From: Thermodesulfobacterium geofontis OPF15
Lineage (GTDB): Bacteria > Desulfobacterota > Thermodesulfobacteria > Thermodesulfobacteriales > Thermodesulfobacteriaceae
DNA: 64,000 nt
NCBI RefSeq assembly: GCF_000215975.1
Contig: NC_015682.1
Span: forward strand, 1,550,001 to 1,614,000
Direction of reading: 5' to 3'
Below, piece by piece: positions 1-8,800 of the stretch; position 1 is the stretch's first letter, and every line of letters starts with the position of its first letter. A program made the translations under genes and the position numbers. The notes beneath the pieces were generated by a model that saw only the letters and a program-made list of their open reading frames with translations, did no database searches and was not told the origin of the DNA.

Positions 1-289
1 TTCTTCCTAAGGTAGCTTTACCAACAGGAACCATTATAGGTGCTCCTGTAGCTAATACTGGATCACCTCTTTTTAATCCATCAGTATATTCCATAGCGAC
101 ACAACGCACTATATTATCTCCTAATTGCTGAGCTACCTCTAATACCAAATTCCACTCTCTATCATCTATCATAGGATTAGTAGCCCTAAGACATTCAAGA
201 AGCTTAGGAACTTTACCAGGAGGGAACTCCACATCAACTACACATCCCATAATTTGAACTATCCTACCTATTACTTTCTCTTCAGCCAT
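1..289 (-). CDS. atpD: ATP synthase F1 subunit beta, N-terminal part (cut by window edge)
   Basis: This is the first 96 codons of the catalytic beta subunit of F-type ATP synthase. It starts at the ATG at 287-289, and the rest lies left of the window. The visible part is the N-terminal beta-barrel domain: it opens [15 protein letters not shown] and continues through [31 protein letters not shown] and [13 protein letters not shown], which are typical of AtpD. The P-loop is not in view. It follows gamma by 38 bases on the same strand, as in the usual alpha-gamma-beta order. Identity is firm; completeness cannot be judged. Confidence 0.95.
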   Translation of the reverse strand, partial: MAEEKVIGRIVQIMGCVVDVEFPPGKVPKLLECLRATNPMIDDREWNLVLEVAQQLGDNIVRCVAMEYTDGLKRGDPVLATGAPIMVPVGKATLGR

Positions 290-327
290 ATTTTAACCCC
301 CTTTACTTAAATTCTTTTCTTTTATAT

Positions 328-1209
328 TTAACCTTTAATAAGTGCTTCTGCTCCTCCTACAATATCCATTAATTCTTTAGTAATGGTTGCCTGTCTAACT
401 TTATTATAAAATAAGGTTAACTGTTTTACCATATCTCCACAGGCTTTGTTAGCATTATCCATAGCTGTCATACGAGCTGCCTGCTCACTTACTGCAGTCT
501 CAAGCATAGCTGAAAATACAAGAGTATTTATATAAAGAGGTAAAATTTGAGATAGAAGTTCTTCCTCCTCCGGTTCATAAATATAGGCATATGAAATCTT
601 TTTCTCTCCTGGTTCTAAAGGTTTTTCAAAGCTCAAAGGAAGTAGTTTTTCCATCTTAGGAATTTGTCTTACTACATTCACAAAATATCCATATATAATA
701 TATACCTCATCCCATTCACCTGCAAGATAGGCCATCATAGCAGAACGGGCAATTTTACGAGCATCTTGCATTAAAATTTTGCCCATTATATTAAGATAAC
801 TCTCTCTAATAGCAACCTTTTTTCTAAAATAAGTGAACCCTTTCCTACCTACACAAATAAGTTCAACCTCTTTTCCTTCCTTTTTAAATCTATCTATAGC
901 CTTTTCTGCTTCTTTTATTAAATTTGAATTAAAAGCTCCACATAATCCTTTATCTGCAGTTATTAAAATTATCCCTACCTTTTTTACTTCTCTTTTTTGT
1001 AAAAAGGGAATTTTTTGAATATTTATCCCACCCGCACTTAATACATTATCAATTGCTTCTTCAAATTTTCTTCTATAAGGACGGAAACCCTCTAACCTCT
1101 GCTGTAAAGTACGTAATTTAGCTGAAGCAACCATATTCATAGCTTTAGTGATTTGACCAATTCTTTTAACAGCTTCTATCTTTCTTCTAATATCTCGCAA
1201 AGCTGGCAT
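328..1209 (-). CDS. atpG: ATP synthase F1 subunit gamma
   Basis: This is the rotor shaft of F1, linking the c-ring to the catalytic alpha3beta3 head. It has 293 residues, a normal length. The N-terminal helix MPALRDIRRKIEAVKRIGQI and the motif TKAMNMVASAKLR are the family signature. The central Rossmann-like part contains ITADKGLCGAFNSNL. The C-terminal helix has SEQAARMTAMDNANKA and ends in the TKELMDIVGGAEAL segment that enters the alpha/beta cavity. It lies 36 bases after atpA. Confidence 0.97.
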   Translation of the reverse strand: MPALRDIRRKIEAVKRIGQITKAMNMVASAKLRTLQQRLEGFRPYRRKFEEAIDNVLSAGGINIQKIPFLQKREVKKVGIILITADKGLCGAFNSNLIKEAEKAIDRFKKEGKEVELICVGRKGFTYFRKKVAIRESYLNIMGKILMQDARKIARSAMMAYLAGEWDEVYIIYGYFVNVVRQIPKMEKLLPLSFEKPLEPGEKKISYAYIYEPEEEELLSQILPLYINTLVFSAMLETAVSEQAARMTAMDNANKACGDMVKQLTLFYNKVRQATITKELMDIVGGAEALIKG

Positions 1210-1245
1210 GTTTTATCCTCCTCTAAAGGTACCACCTTTAGTTTT

Positions 1246-2790
1246 TTATGGTACTGGAACAGGTTCTATATTATTTCTCTTTTTAAATTCTTCATTAAAT
1301 TCTCTAAATACCTGCTTCATTTTTTCTTCTAACTCTGGACTAATTTCTTTCTTTTCTTTTATTTCTTTGTAAATTTCTGGATATTTACTTTCTATAAATT
1401 CATAAAGCTCCTTTTCATATTGAGCTAAAACTTCTAAAGGCATTTCATCTAAAAATCCTCTTGTTCCTGCAAATAATATACAAACCTGTTTTTCAACTGG
1501 AAGAGGTTGATACTGAGGTTGTTTAAGAATTTCAACAAGTCTTGCTCCTCTATGTAAAACTCTCTGGGTAGCTCTATCAAGTTCAGAACCAAATTGGGCA
1601 AAAGCTGCTAATTCTCTATATTGAGCAAGTTCCAGTCTTAATCTACCTGCAACCTGTCTCATAGCTTTAATTTGAGCTGCTCCACCAACTCTAGATACAG
1701 AAAGCCCAACGTTAATAGCTGGACGAATACCTGCAAAGAATAAACCAGGCTCTAAGTAAATTTGTCCATCTGTAATGGAGATAACATTTGTAGGAATATA
1801 AGCTGAAACGTCACCTTGCTGAGTTTCTACAATAGGTAAAGCTGTTAAAGAACCTCCACCATAAGCATCATCTAATTTAGCTGCCCTTTCTAAAAGTCTT
1901 GAATGGTTATAAAAAATGTCTCCTGGATAAGCTTCTCTTCCAGGAGGTCTTCTTAAAAGGAGTGAAATTTCACGATATTCTGCTGCTTGTTTTGAAAGGT
2001 CATCATATATAACTAAAGCATGTCTTCCTGTGTCTCTAAAATATTCTCCTATAGCGCAAGCTGAATAAGGTGCAATCCATTGTAAAGCAGCAGAATCAGA
2101 AGCACAAGCTGCCACTACTGTAGTATATTCCATAGCTCCATATCTACGTAAAGTCTCTATAATTTGAGCAACAGTAGATTTTTTCTGACCTATAGCACAA
2201 TAAATACAATAAACATCTGTATCTTTTTGAGCTAAAATAGCATCTATAGCTATAGCAGTTTTTCCAGTCTGTCTGTCACCAAGAATTAATTCTCTCTGCC
2301 CTCTTCCAATAGGAGTCATGGCATCTATTGCTTTAATTCCAGTATACATAGGTTCATGAACAGGTTTTCTCTTAATAATTCCTGGAGCTTTTATTTCAAT
2401 TCTCCTATATTCTTTTGCTTCAATTGGCCCTTTCCCATCTAAGGGTCTTCCTACTGGATCAATTACTCTTCCAATAACTGCTTCTCCTACAGGAATAGAG
2501 GCAACCCTTCCTGTTCTTTTAGCTATGTGTCCTTCTAAGATTTTGGAATAATCTCCCATTATGGGGATACCAACATTATCAAATTCTAAGTTTAAAGCAA
2601 TCCCTACTTCTCCACTTTCTGGAAATTCAATAAGTTCCATATATTCGCAATTCCTTAAACCAAATACACGAGCAATACCATCTGCAACTGATATAACAAC
2701 TCCCATTTCATCAAGATCTATTTTTTTCTCAAACTCCTCAATTCTTTTTTTAATTAGATCACTAAGTTCTTGTGCTTTTATGGCTTCCAT
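1246..2790 (-). CDS. atpA: ATP synthase F1 subunit alpha
   Basis: This is the non-catalytic nucleotide-binding subunit of F1, 514 residues. The Walker A loop GDRQTGKT is at residues 171-178. [20 protein letters not shown] and the [20 protein letters not shown] segment are diagnostic for alpha. The start ATG at 2788-2790 follows the stop of the delta gene directly, with a purine-rich GGAGG ahead of it, so the two are probably translationally coupled. The C-terminal tail is rather charged and proline-ended. Gene order delta-alpha-gamma-beta is standard. Confidence 0.98.
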   Translation of the reverse strand: MEAIKAQELSDLIKKRIEEFEKKIDLDEMGVVISVADGIARVFGLRNCEYMELIEFPESGEVGIALNLEFDNVGIPIMGDYSKILEGHIAKRTGRVASIPVGEAVIGRVIDPVGRPLDGKGPIEAKEYRRIEIKAPGIIKRKPVHEPMYTGIKAIDAMTPIGRGQRELILGDRQTGKTAIAIDAILAQKDTDVYCIYCAIGQKKSTVAQIIETLRRYGAMEYTTVVAACASDSAALQWIAPYSACAIGEYFRDTGRHALVIYDDLSKQAAEYREISLLLRRPPGREAYPGDIFYNHSRLLERAAKLDDAYGGGSLTALPIVETQQGDVSAYIPTNVISITDGQIYLEPGLFFAGIRPAINVGLSVSRVGGAAQIKAMRQVAGRLRLELAQYRELAAFAQFGSELDRATQRVLHRGARLVEILKQPQYQPLPVEKQVCILFAGTRGFLDEMPLEVLAQYEKELYEFIESKYPEIYKEIKEKKEISPELEEKMKQVFREFNEEFKKRNNIEPVPVP

Positions 2791-3339
2791 TTATAACACC
2801 TCCCCTTTTATTATTTCTTTAAACTTTCCTAATTGAGTTTTTAAAGTTCCATCAAATATTAAATCCCCTATCTTTATTTTAATTCCTCCTATAATTCCTT
2901 CATCTACCTTAGATTCTAATATAACTTCTTTTTTTAGATATTCTTTTAAAACACTTTCTATCTCTTTTTTCTCTTCCTCACTAATTGGATAAGCTGTAAT
3001 AACTTCTCCACGAGCAATATTAAATTCCTCATCTAATAATTCTTGATACATAGCAACTATTTCCTTAATATATTGGATTCTTCTTCTTTCTACTAAAAGC
3101 TTAAGAAATCTCTCAATCTCAGGATCTACTTTTATAACTTTCAAAATCTCACCTATAATTTCCATTTTAAGATCTGGTAGATAAATAGGATTTTGTAAGG
3201 CTGACAAAACTTCTGGCATGGAAATTAAAAGTTCCTTTATTTGCTTTAACTCTTCTCCAAATTCTTTTATTTTACCTAATTCTTTTCCTACACTAAAAAG
3301 ACCTTTAGCGTATTTAAATGCTATCGCCATTGCTCTCAA
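2791..3339 (-). CDS. atpH: ATP synthase F1 subunit delta (OSCP-like)
   Basis: This is the stator subunit that ties the top of F1 to the b/b' stalk. It has 182 residues, a normal length. The N-terminal helical domain starts MRAMAIAFKYAKGLFSVGKE. The C-terminal domain contains ITAYPISEEEKKEIESVLKE and VDEGIIGGIKIKIGDLIFDG, the family signature GGxxIKIGDxxxDG. Its start overlaps the end of the b gene by 4 bases. The first two Met codons (residues 1 and 3) are both possible starts. Confidence 0.95.
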   Translation of the reverse strand: MRAMAIAFKYAKGLFSVGKELGKIKEFGEELKQIKELLISMPEVLSALQNPIYLPDLKMEIIGEILKVIKVDPEIERFLKLLVERRRIQYIKEIVAMYQELLDEEFNIARGEVITAYPISEEEKKEIESVLKEYLKKEVILESKVDEGIIGGIKIKIGDLIFDGTLKTQLGKFKEIIKGEVL

Positions 3340-3929
3340 TGTAGCACCCTCCCTTTAATTTCATTTATAAAATCTCTAATCATTCTTTTTTGATCTTCTT
3401 CGGTTATGTTTTTCTTTAAAATTTCTTCAGCTAATTTAACAGATGCCTCAGCAATTTCCTCCCTTAATATAGCTTTAGCTTTTTCCATTTCATGCTGAAT
3501 ATAAAGCTGTGCTTGCTGTTTAATTCTTTCAGCTTGAGCATTAGCTTCAGCTATAATCCTTTCTTTCTCTTTTATACCTTGTTCTACATAATTTTGATAA
3601 ATTTCCTGAGCTTCCTTTTCTAAATTTTTAATCTTCTCTTGAAGTTCCACATATTTTGCCTCTGCTTCCTTTTTCTTTTCTAATAATTCATTGTATTGTT
3701 TAAGTATATTCTCTTGTCGAGCCTTAAACATATCTACAATAGGTTTTTTAAGAAATTTATATAAAATCAAACATAAAACTATAAAATTAAGAGTAAACCA
3801 AAGTAAATTTTTTAATTGAGTAGAAGTAACTCCATGGTGCTCACCACCTGCCTCAGCTCCAAAAACTAAAGAAACGGTAGTTATAATAAAAAAGAAAATT
3901 AAGCTTCCTATCCCTTTTAAATTTTTCAT
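3336..3929 (-). CDS. atpF: ATP synthase F0 subunit b
   Basis: This is the peripheral stalk subunit of F0, 197 residues. There are two hydrophobic stretches: residues 8-24, which look like a cleavable signal ending VFGAEA, and residues 41-61, the true membrane anchor. A long charged coiled coil with many Lys/Glu/Gln runs from about 65 to 190 and reaches up to delta. Such a double N-terminus occurs in b subunits of several Desulfobacterota and Aquificae. It overlaps the upstream b' gene by 4 bases, which supports coupled synthesis of a b/b' heterodimer. Confidence 0.9.
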   Translation of the reverse strand: MKNLKGIGSLIFFFIITTVSLVFGAEAGGEHHGVTSTQLKNLLWFTLNFIVLCLILYKFLKKPIVDMFKARQENILKQYNELLEKKKEAEAKYVELQEKIKNLEKEAQEIYQNYVEQGIKEKERIIAEANAQAERIKQQAQLYIQHEMEKAKAILREEIAEASVKLAEEILKKNITEEDQKRMIRDFINEIKGRVLH

Positions 3930-4351
3930 ACTTTCCTCCCTAATAATCTTTCAACCATAAGAGAAGCAAAATATTCTACGCTACCCATCAATTCTTTTCT
4001 TACCTCTTCTAATTGCTTAGAAAATTGCTCAGCCCATTTAGCTTTATATTCCTCCATTTCTTTCATAACTTTGGATAATATTTCTTTTTCTATCTTTCGA
4101 GCCTCTTCCTTCAAAAGTTCTCTTTTTTGAATTCCTTCAGATCTCGCTTTATTTAATTCTTCATGATATTTTTTAATAGCTTCTTCAGCTAAGGCTATCA
4201 ATTCTTGGGTTTCTTTTTCTAAAGTTTGAAAATGAGATTCTCTTTCTCTTATATACGACATAACAGGTTTAACCAGAATATAATAAAGAACAAAAGTCAT
4301 TATTAAAGCTTCAGCAATTTGGATAAATAAGGTAATATCAAAGTTGATCAT
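3926..4351 (-). CDS. atpF': ATP synthase F0 subunit b' (second b-type stalk subunit)
   Basis: This is a shorter b-type subunit (141 residues) that should pair with the neighbouring b in the stator. One membrane helix covers residues 7-27 (FIQIAEALIMTFVLYYILVK), followed by a coiled coil rich in Glu, Lys and Ala. Heterodimeric b/b' stalks are known from cyanobacteria, chloroplasts and many anaerobic diderms. It is the first gene of the atp cluster. Genes for subunits a and c are not beside it and must be elsewhere, which is common in this type of genome. Confidence 0.88.
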   Translation of the reverse strand: MINFDITLFIQIAEALIMTFVLYYILVKPVMSYIRERESHFQTLEKETQELIALAEEAIKKYHEELNKARSEGIQKRELLKEEARKIEKEILSKVMKEMEEYKAKWAEQFSKQLEEVRKELMGSVEYFASLMVERLLGRKV

Positions 4352-4458
4352 CTCTTAACCCCATTTTTTGAATTTTTTTAAAATGCTAAATTTGTATTGC
4401 TACATTTGTATTATAAATTTTTAAAAAGTCAAGTTATAAAAAGTTATAAAAATTAAAA

Positions 4459-5544
4459 TTATTTAAAGAAATATCTTTTAAAAGCAACATTAAACATTAA
4501 AGAAAGTAAAAAATAAAGTGAAATTGTTATAGATCCACCATAACTTAAAAAAGGAAAAGGTATACTGGTCATAGGAAGAATACCAGAGCAACCACCTAAG
4601 TTAAATAGAGCTTGCCAAAATAAAACCAATCCTACCCCCAAGGAAAGATATTTCCCTAACCAGTCTTTAGCAGTTGAGGAAATTTTTATACAAAAACAAA
4701 GTAAATATCCGTATAAAAATAAGACTAAACTTACACCTATAAAACCCCATGTTTCTGCCCATACTGCAAATGCAAGATCTGTATATTTAGCTGGAAGATA
4801 ATGAAGTCTTGTAGACCACCCCCCTTTAATTCCTTGCCCCCAAAGACCACCAGATCCTATAGCAATAAGAGATTGATTAAGTTGATAACCCCAAGTTTGA
4901 GCATATTTTTCAGGATTTAAATAACCATAAATTCTACCTTTTTGATGAGGTTTAAGTTTCTCCCAAATTATAGGAAAAACTAATAAAATGACTATTAATC
5001 CCACTAAAAATAAAAAAAACAAAATTTTTCTTGGAATTCCTATAAAAATTAAAAAACTTATAAACATAATGCCCATTATAAAAGCATAATCCAAATCTGT
5101 AGGAAGAATAAGTATTAAAGGAATAAAAATTATTAAAAAAAGTTTAGCCAAGGTTTTTAATTTTAAATAAGGATTAGGTTCCTTAGAAGCTACTAAACTG
5201 ATTAACAGTACTAAAACAGGTTTTATAAATTCTGAGGGTTGAACACTAATAAATCCGAAATTAATCCATCTTTTTTTAAAAAAGAACAATATAAAGAGAA
5301 TGAAAATTAAAATTAAGTAGGAGTACCAAACTATATTAAAAGGAATTTTTCTATAATCTAATAAAAGGGATATAAAAATTAAACAAATTAAGCCAACTAA
5401 ATGCCAAAATAAATTTTTCCAAAATATAGAAGATGTTTCTGCAATTATCCATTGATTTACGACCCCTAAAATTGCAAGAACAAAAACTACAAATAATCCC
5501 CAAAAATTTTCTCTAAAAATTTCTCTTATATTATTAGTTTTCAT
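4459..5544 (-). CDS. rodA: Rod-shape-determining SEDS glycosyltransferase RodA
   Basis: This is a SEDS-family peptidoglycan polymerase, 361 residues with about ten membrane helices. Characteristic stretches are FGFISVQPSEFIKPVLVLL, the loop GYQLNQSLIAIGSGGLWGQG, the KYTDLAFAVWAETWGFIGV segment with the conserved Asp/Glu, and the C-terminal PMTSIPFPFLSYGGS. Its start overlaps the end of the PBP2 gene by 11 bases. SEDS polymerase plus class B PBP is the core of the elongasome, so RodA rather than FtsW is the better call from context. Confidence 0.95.
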   Translation of the reverse strand: MKTNNIREIFRENFWGLFVVFVLAILGVVNQWIIAETSSIFWKNLFWHLVGLICLIFISLLLDYRKIPFNIVWYSYLILIFILFILFFFKKRWINFGFISVQPSEFIKPVLVLLISLVASKEPNPYLKLKTLAKLFLIIFIPLILILPTDLDYAFIMGIMFISFLIFIGIPRKILFFLFLVGLIVILLVFPIIWEKLKPHQKGRIYGYLNPEKYAQTWGYQLNQSLIAIGSGGLWGQGIKGGWSTRLHYLPAKYTDLAFAVWAETWGFIGVSLVLFLYGYLLCFCIKISSTAKDWLGKYLSLGVGLVLFWQALFNLGGCSGILPMTSIPFPFLSYGGSITISLYFLLSLMFNVAFKRYFFK

Positions 5545-7420
5545 TTGTCAAATCTTGTTCATTAATTTCTGGAATAGTACTTTTTGGTTCTTTAATACCA
5601 AAATAGATCTTGTATAATTCCCGTGCAAGAGGAGCTGCAGCTGATCCTCCATGCCCTCCATGTTCTACTAATATAGCTGAAACTATTTGAGGAGAGGACA
5701 TCCCAGCATAACTTATGAACCAAGCATGATGTTCTAAGGATTTAATTTTTTTAAGAGCTGAGCTAACAACTTGAGCAGTTCCAGTTTTTCCTGCTACATT
5801 AACTCCTGGAACAAAAGCTGCTCTACCTGTACCTATTTTAACTACTTCTGAAAGACCTTCTCTTATCCATTCTAAATGTTGTGGATCTAAATTTAGTTTT
5901 TTTTCTAAGTGAGGATTTATATTAATTGTATTGCCATTAAGGGTTTTTATTTTTTTTACTATGTAAGGTTTATAAAGATAACCTCCGTTAGCTATTGCCA
6001 TATAAATTCTTGCCATTTGTAAAGGTGTAACAAGTAAATAACCTTGTCCTATTCCCATTACTACAGTTTCTCCTTGATACCAAGGTTCTTTAAAAGTCTT
6101 TTCTTTCCATGCCCTATCAGGCACAAAACCTTCTTTTTCCTCACTCCATCCTAAACCTGTAGTTTTACCAAGGCCCCATTCTTTTGATACTTCTGCTAAA
6201 TAATCAATATCAAGTTTAGAAGCAAGATTATAAAAATAAACATCGCAAGAATATGCTATAGCCTTAATAAAATTAACAGTCCCATGCCCTTTAGGTTCCC
6301 AACATCTAAATACACGAGATCCTAATTTAAAACAACCTGGACAAAAAACTGAATCATTAACACTATTTATAACACCAGCTTTAAGAGCAGCAATAGCTGT
6401 AATTATCTTATAAGTAGAACCAGGAGGATAAGCCTGTAAAGCACGATTTAAAAAGGGTTTATCTGGACTTGAGTTTATTCTTTCCCATTCTTCCTCTGTA
6501 AAGCCATTAATAAATTTTTGGGGATCTATAGAAGGGGTACTAACCATAGCTAAAATAGAACCATCTTGAGGAGAAAGGGCAATTATAGTTCCTTTTTTAT
6601 CTTTTAAAAGCTCATAAGCTTTTACTTGCAAATTATGATTTACTGTTATCAACAAATCTTCTCCTGGAGTAGGTGGTATTCTATTAATTACTTTTCCTAA
6701 ACGCCCGTAAGCATCTCTTTCAATTTCTATAACTCCATTTTTTCCTTTTAATATGTTTTCATAAGCCCTCTCTATTCCCATTCTTCCAATATAATCCTCT
6801 ATGGAATAACCTTTTTCTTTCAAATTTTTATATTCCTCAAGTGTTATTTTTGAAATATACCCTAAAAGGTGGAAATAAATTTCTCCATAGGGATAAAATC
6901 TTTCTGATTCTACTTCTACTTTCACCCCAGGAAGATAATATCTTCTAACCATTATTTTAGCTACCTCATCCCAACTTAAATTTCTCTTTATTAGAACCCT
7001 TCCTAAGGAAGTTTTTTTTGCTAAATAATATCTTTCTTTCAAACTTCCAATCTCTTCTCCCAAAATTCTACTTAGCCTATATAAAATTTCGTCTTCTTTA
7101 TCTTTTATTAATTCAGGATCTAAATAAAGCTGAAATACCGCTCTATTTGTTGCCACTACTACTCCATCTGAAGTTATAATTTCTCCTCTCGGAGCTCTTA
7201 TTATATAACTTACTACTGATCTTTCTTTAGCTTTTTTTAGATAATATGAGTATTTAATAACTTGGAGATGAAAAAATCTTAACCATAAAATAACAAAGGA
7301 AAATACAATTAAAATTTTTGCCCAAAATAGCCTTCTTTCCCAAAAAAGTCCCTTTAGTATTTTTTGTTTGGTTTTTAAAAAGTCCCTAATAAAAAAAGCA
7401 TTTTCGTTAGATTTTCTCAT
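5534..7420 (-). CDS. mrdA: Penicillin-binding protein 2 (elongation-specific transpeptidase)
   Basis: This is a class B PBP of 628 residues. A cytoplasmic N-terminus is followed by one membrane helix (about 33-52). The pedestal domain contains RAPRGEIITSDGVVVATNR, and a C-terminal transpeptidase follows. The catalytic SxxK is S335/K338 (PPGSTYK), the SxN-equivalent is SCD at 391-393, and KTGTAQV is near residue 550. It forms cross-links with RodA during side-wall growth. It overlaps mreD by 4 and rodA by 11 bases, so the four cell-shape genes form one coupled unit. MreB is not in the window. Confidence 0.96.
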   Translation of the reverse strand: MRKSNENAFFIRDFLKTKQKILKGLFWERRLFWAKILIVFSFVILWLRFFHLQVIKYSYYLKKAKERSVVSYIIRAPRGEIITSDGVVVATNRAVFQLYLDPELIKDKEDEILYRLSRILGEEIGSLKERYYLAKKTSLGRVLIKRNLSWDEVAKIMVRRYYLPGVKVEVESERFYPYGEIYFHLLGYISKITLEEYKNLKEKGYSIEDYIGRMGIERAYENILKGKNGVIEIERDAYGRLGKVINRIPPTPGEDLLITVNHNLQVKAYELLKDKKGTIIALSPQDGSILAMVSTPSIDPQKFINGFTEEEWERINSSPDKPFLNRALQAYPPGSTYKIITAIAALKAGVINSVNDSVFCPGCFKLGSRVFRCWEPKGHGTVNFIKAIAYSCDVYFYNLASKLDIDYLAEVSKEWGLGKTTGLGWSEEKEGFVPDRAWKEKTFKEPWYQGETVVMGIGQGYLLVTPLQMARIYMAIANGGYLYKPYIVKKIKTLNGNTININPHLEKKLNLDPQHLEWIREGLSEVVKIGTGRAAFVPGVNVAGKTGTAQVVSSALKKIKSLEHHAWFISYAGMSSPQIVSAILVEHGGHGGSAAAPLARELYKIYFGIKEPKSTIPEINEQDLTNEN

Positions 7421-7929
7421 ACTTCTTTATAAAGAAAAAGGCCTAAAATTTTATAAAAAACTAATACCCAAAGAAAAGTGGTACTTATATAAAAAAAACT
7501 TTTTAAAGCTAAATTTAAAATAAATAACCTATCAACAAAAGTATTAAGTTTATAAAAATAAATTACAAATCTTAAGATAAGAAATGAGAAAATACTTAAA
7601 AACCAGACAGCTATTTTAGATTCAAGTCTTTCAAAAGCAAAATATTTTCTGGAATGATTTAAGAAGATCCCTAAAAAAATAAAATAAGTAGATAAAAAAA
7701 TTTCTATACCTAAAAAATCTAAAGATTCTAATAAACCTAAAAAAAACAAAAAAATATAAAGCAAAATTCCAGAATTTCGGAAAGTCAAAATTGCTAAGGT
7801 AAAAGCAAATATAATATCTCCCGGATAAAAAAGAATAAAACTTGACATATAAGATTTAATAAATAAAGCTAAAATTAAAAGTGGTAATATGATCCTTAAA
7901 AGTTCTTTAATGTTTATAGTTAACCCCAT
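7417..7929 (-). CDS. mreD: Rod-shape-determining protein MreD
   Basis: This is a 170-residue, very hydrophobic inner-membrane protein with about five predicted helices and almost no soluble part. Sequence motifs are weak in this family. The assignment rests on size, hydrophobicity (for example ILLPLLILALFIKSYMSSFIL and the Phe/Leu-rich repeats) and position: it lies 1 base after mreC and overlaps mrdA by 4 bases. MreD links the cytoskeletal MreB/MreC complex to the wall synthesis enzymes. Confidence 0.8.
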   Translation of the reverse strand: MGLTINIKELLRIILPLLILALFIKSYMSSFILFYPGDIIFAFTLAILTFRNSGILLYIFLFFLGLLESLDFLGIEIFLSTYFIFLGIFLNHSRKYFAFERLESKIAVWFLSIFSFLILRFVIYFYKLNTFVDRLFILNLALKSFFYISTTFLWVLVFYKILGLFLYKEV

Positions 7930-7930
7930 A

Positions 7931-8800
7931 TTACAGAGGTATTTCAGGCAATTTTAATAATACAAAAACCAAATCAAGATTATGGAGATTTACTGAAGGT
8001 TCAATTTCTGCATATTTAAACATTCCTTGAATAGGATCACGATTAACAGCTATTACTTTTCCTATTAATAATCCAGGAGGAAAAAAGGCATCTTGTCCAG
8101 ATGTTAGAACTTCATCTCCTTCTTTTACTTGGGAAGCAGATGGTAAATATTGTAAATTACAGTATTTTTCAGCCTTTCCTACTAATATGCCTCTATCTCC
8201 TGTTCTTTCTATTTTAACATCAGCCGAAAATGAGGGATCTGTAATCAATATTACTTTGCTCCAATTTCTATAAACCTCTGCTACCTGACCCACTAAAGCT
8301 ACACCTTCACCACTAACACTTGCAAGAACAGGCATTTGTGGTAAAAGACCATCCTTACTTCCTTTATCTATAAAAACTATCCCTGAAAAGGGATCCATGG
8401 GTTTGTAAATAATTTTAGCTGCAATCTTTGGATAATTAATATTTGTAGAGAGTTTATAAAATTCTTCTAATTCTTTGTAAATTCTTTCTCTTTCTTTATA
8501 ATAAGCAATTTGTGACTTTAAAAGAAGAATTTCTTCTTTTAATCTTTCATTTTCTTTTTTAAGATCTACTAAATATAGATAATCCTGAAAAAAATTCCTT
8601 GTTTTACCTCCTGAGTAAGTAGCACCTTCTAAAAAGGAAGAAAATGTAAAACCAATAATTTCGTTAAAAAGATTAGTTCCTTTAATAAAATACCATGCTC
8701 CACTCAAAATTACTATCAAAATTATCAACAAAAAAATTCTACTTCTTTTCATCTTAAAATAACTTAAAGTTAAATGCTGTTTTTTAAATTGCTTTTTCAC
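7931..8800 (-). CDS. mreC: Rod-shape-determining protein MreC
   Basis: This is a bitopic inner-membrane protein with a periplasmic domain that binds PBP2. The 289 residues show a basic N-terminus, a membrane helix at about 22-40, a dimerising coiled coil at about 75-112 (DLKKENERLKEEILLLKSQI), then the beta-domain with VFIDKGSKDGLLPQMPV and GDEVLTSGQDAFFPPGLLIG. The start used is a GTG that overlaps thrC by 17 bases. An ATG at residue 17 (8750-8752, MKRSRIF) sits just before the helix and is an equally good start; neither has a strong ribosome binding site. Confidence 0.94.
   Translation of the reverse strand: MKKQFKKQHLTLSYFKMKRSRIFLLIILIVILSGAWYFIKGTNLFNEIIGFTFSSFLEGATYSGGKTRNFFQDYLYLVDLKKENERLKEEILLLKSQIAYYKERERIYKELEEFYKLSTNINYPKIAAKIIYKPMDPFSGIVFIDKGSKDGLLPQMPVLASVSGEGVALVGQVAEVYRNWSKVILITDPSFSADVKIERTGDRGILVGKAEKYCNLQYLPSASQVKEGDEVLTSGQDAFFPPGLLIGKVIAVNRDPIQGMFKYAEIEPSVNLHNLDLVFVLLKLPEIPL

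Noticed and set aside
833-1018. Plus-strand open frame within atpG
   Set aside because: It lies wholly inside a certain gene on the other strand, has low-complexity Ser/Phe composition, and no ribosome binding site.
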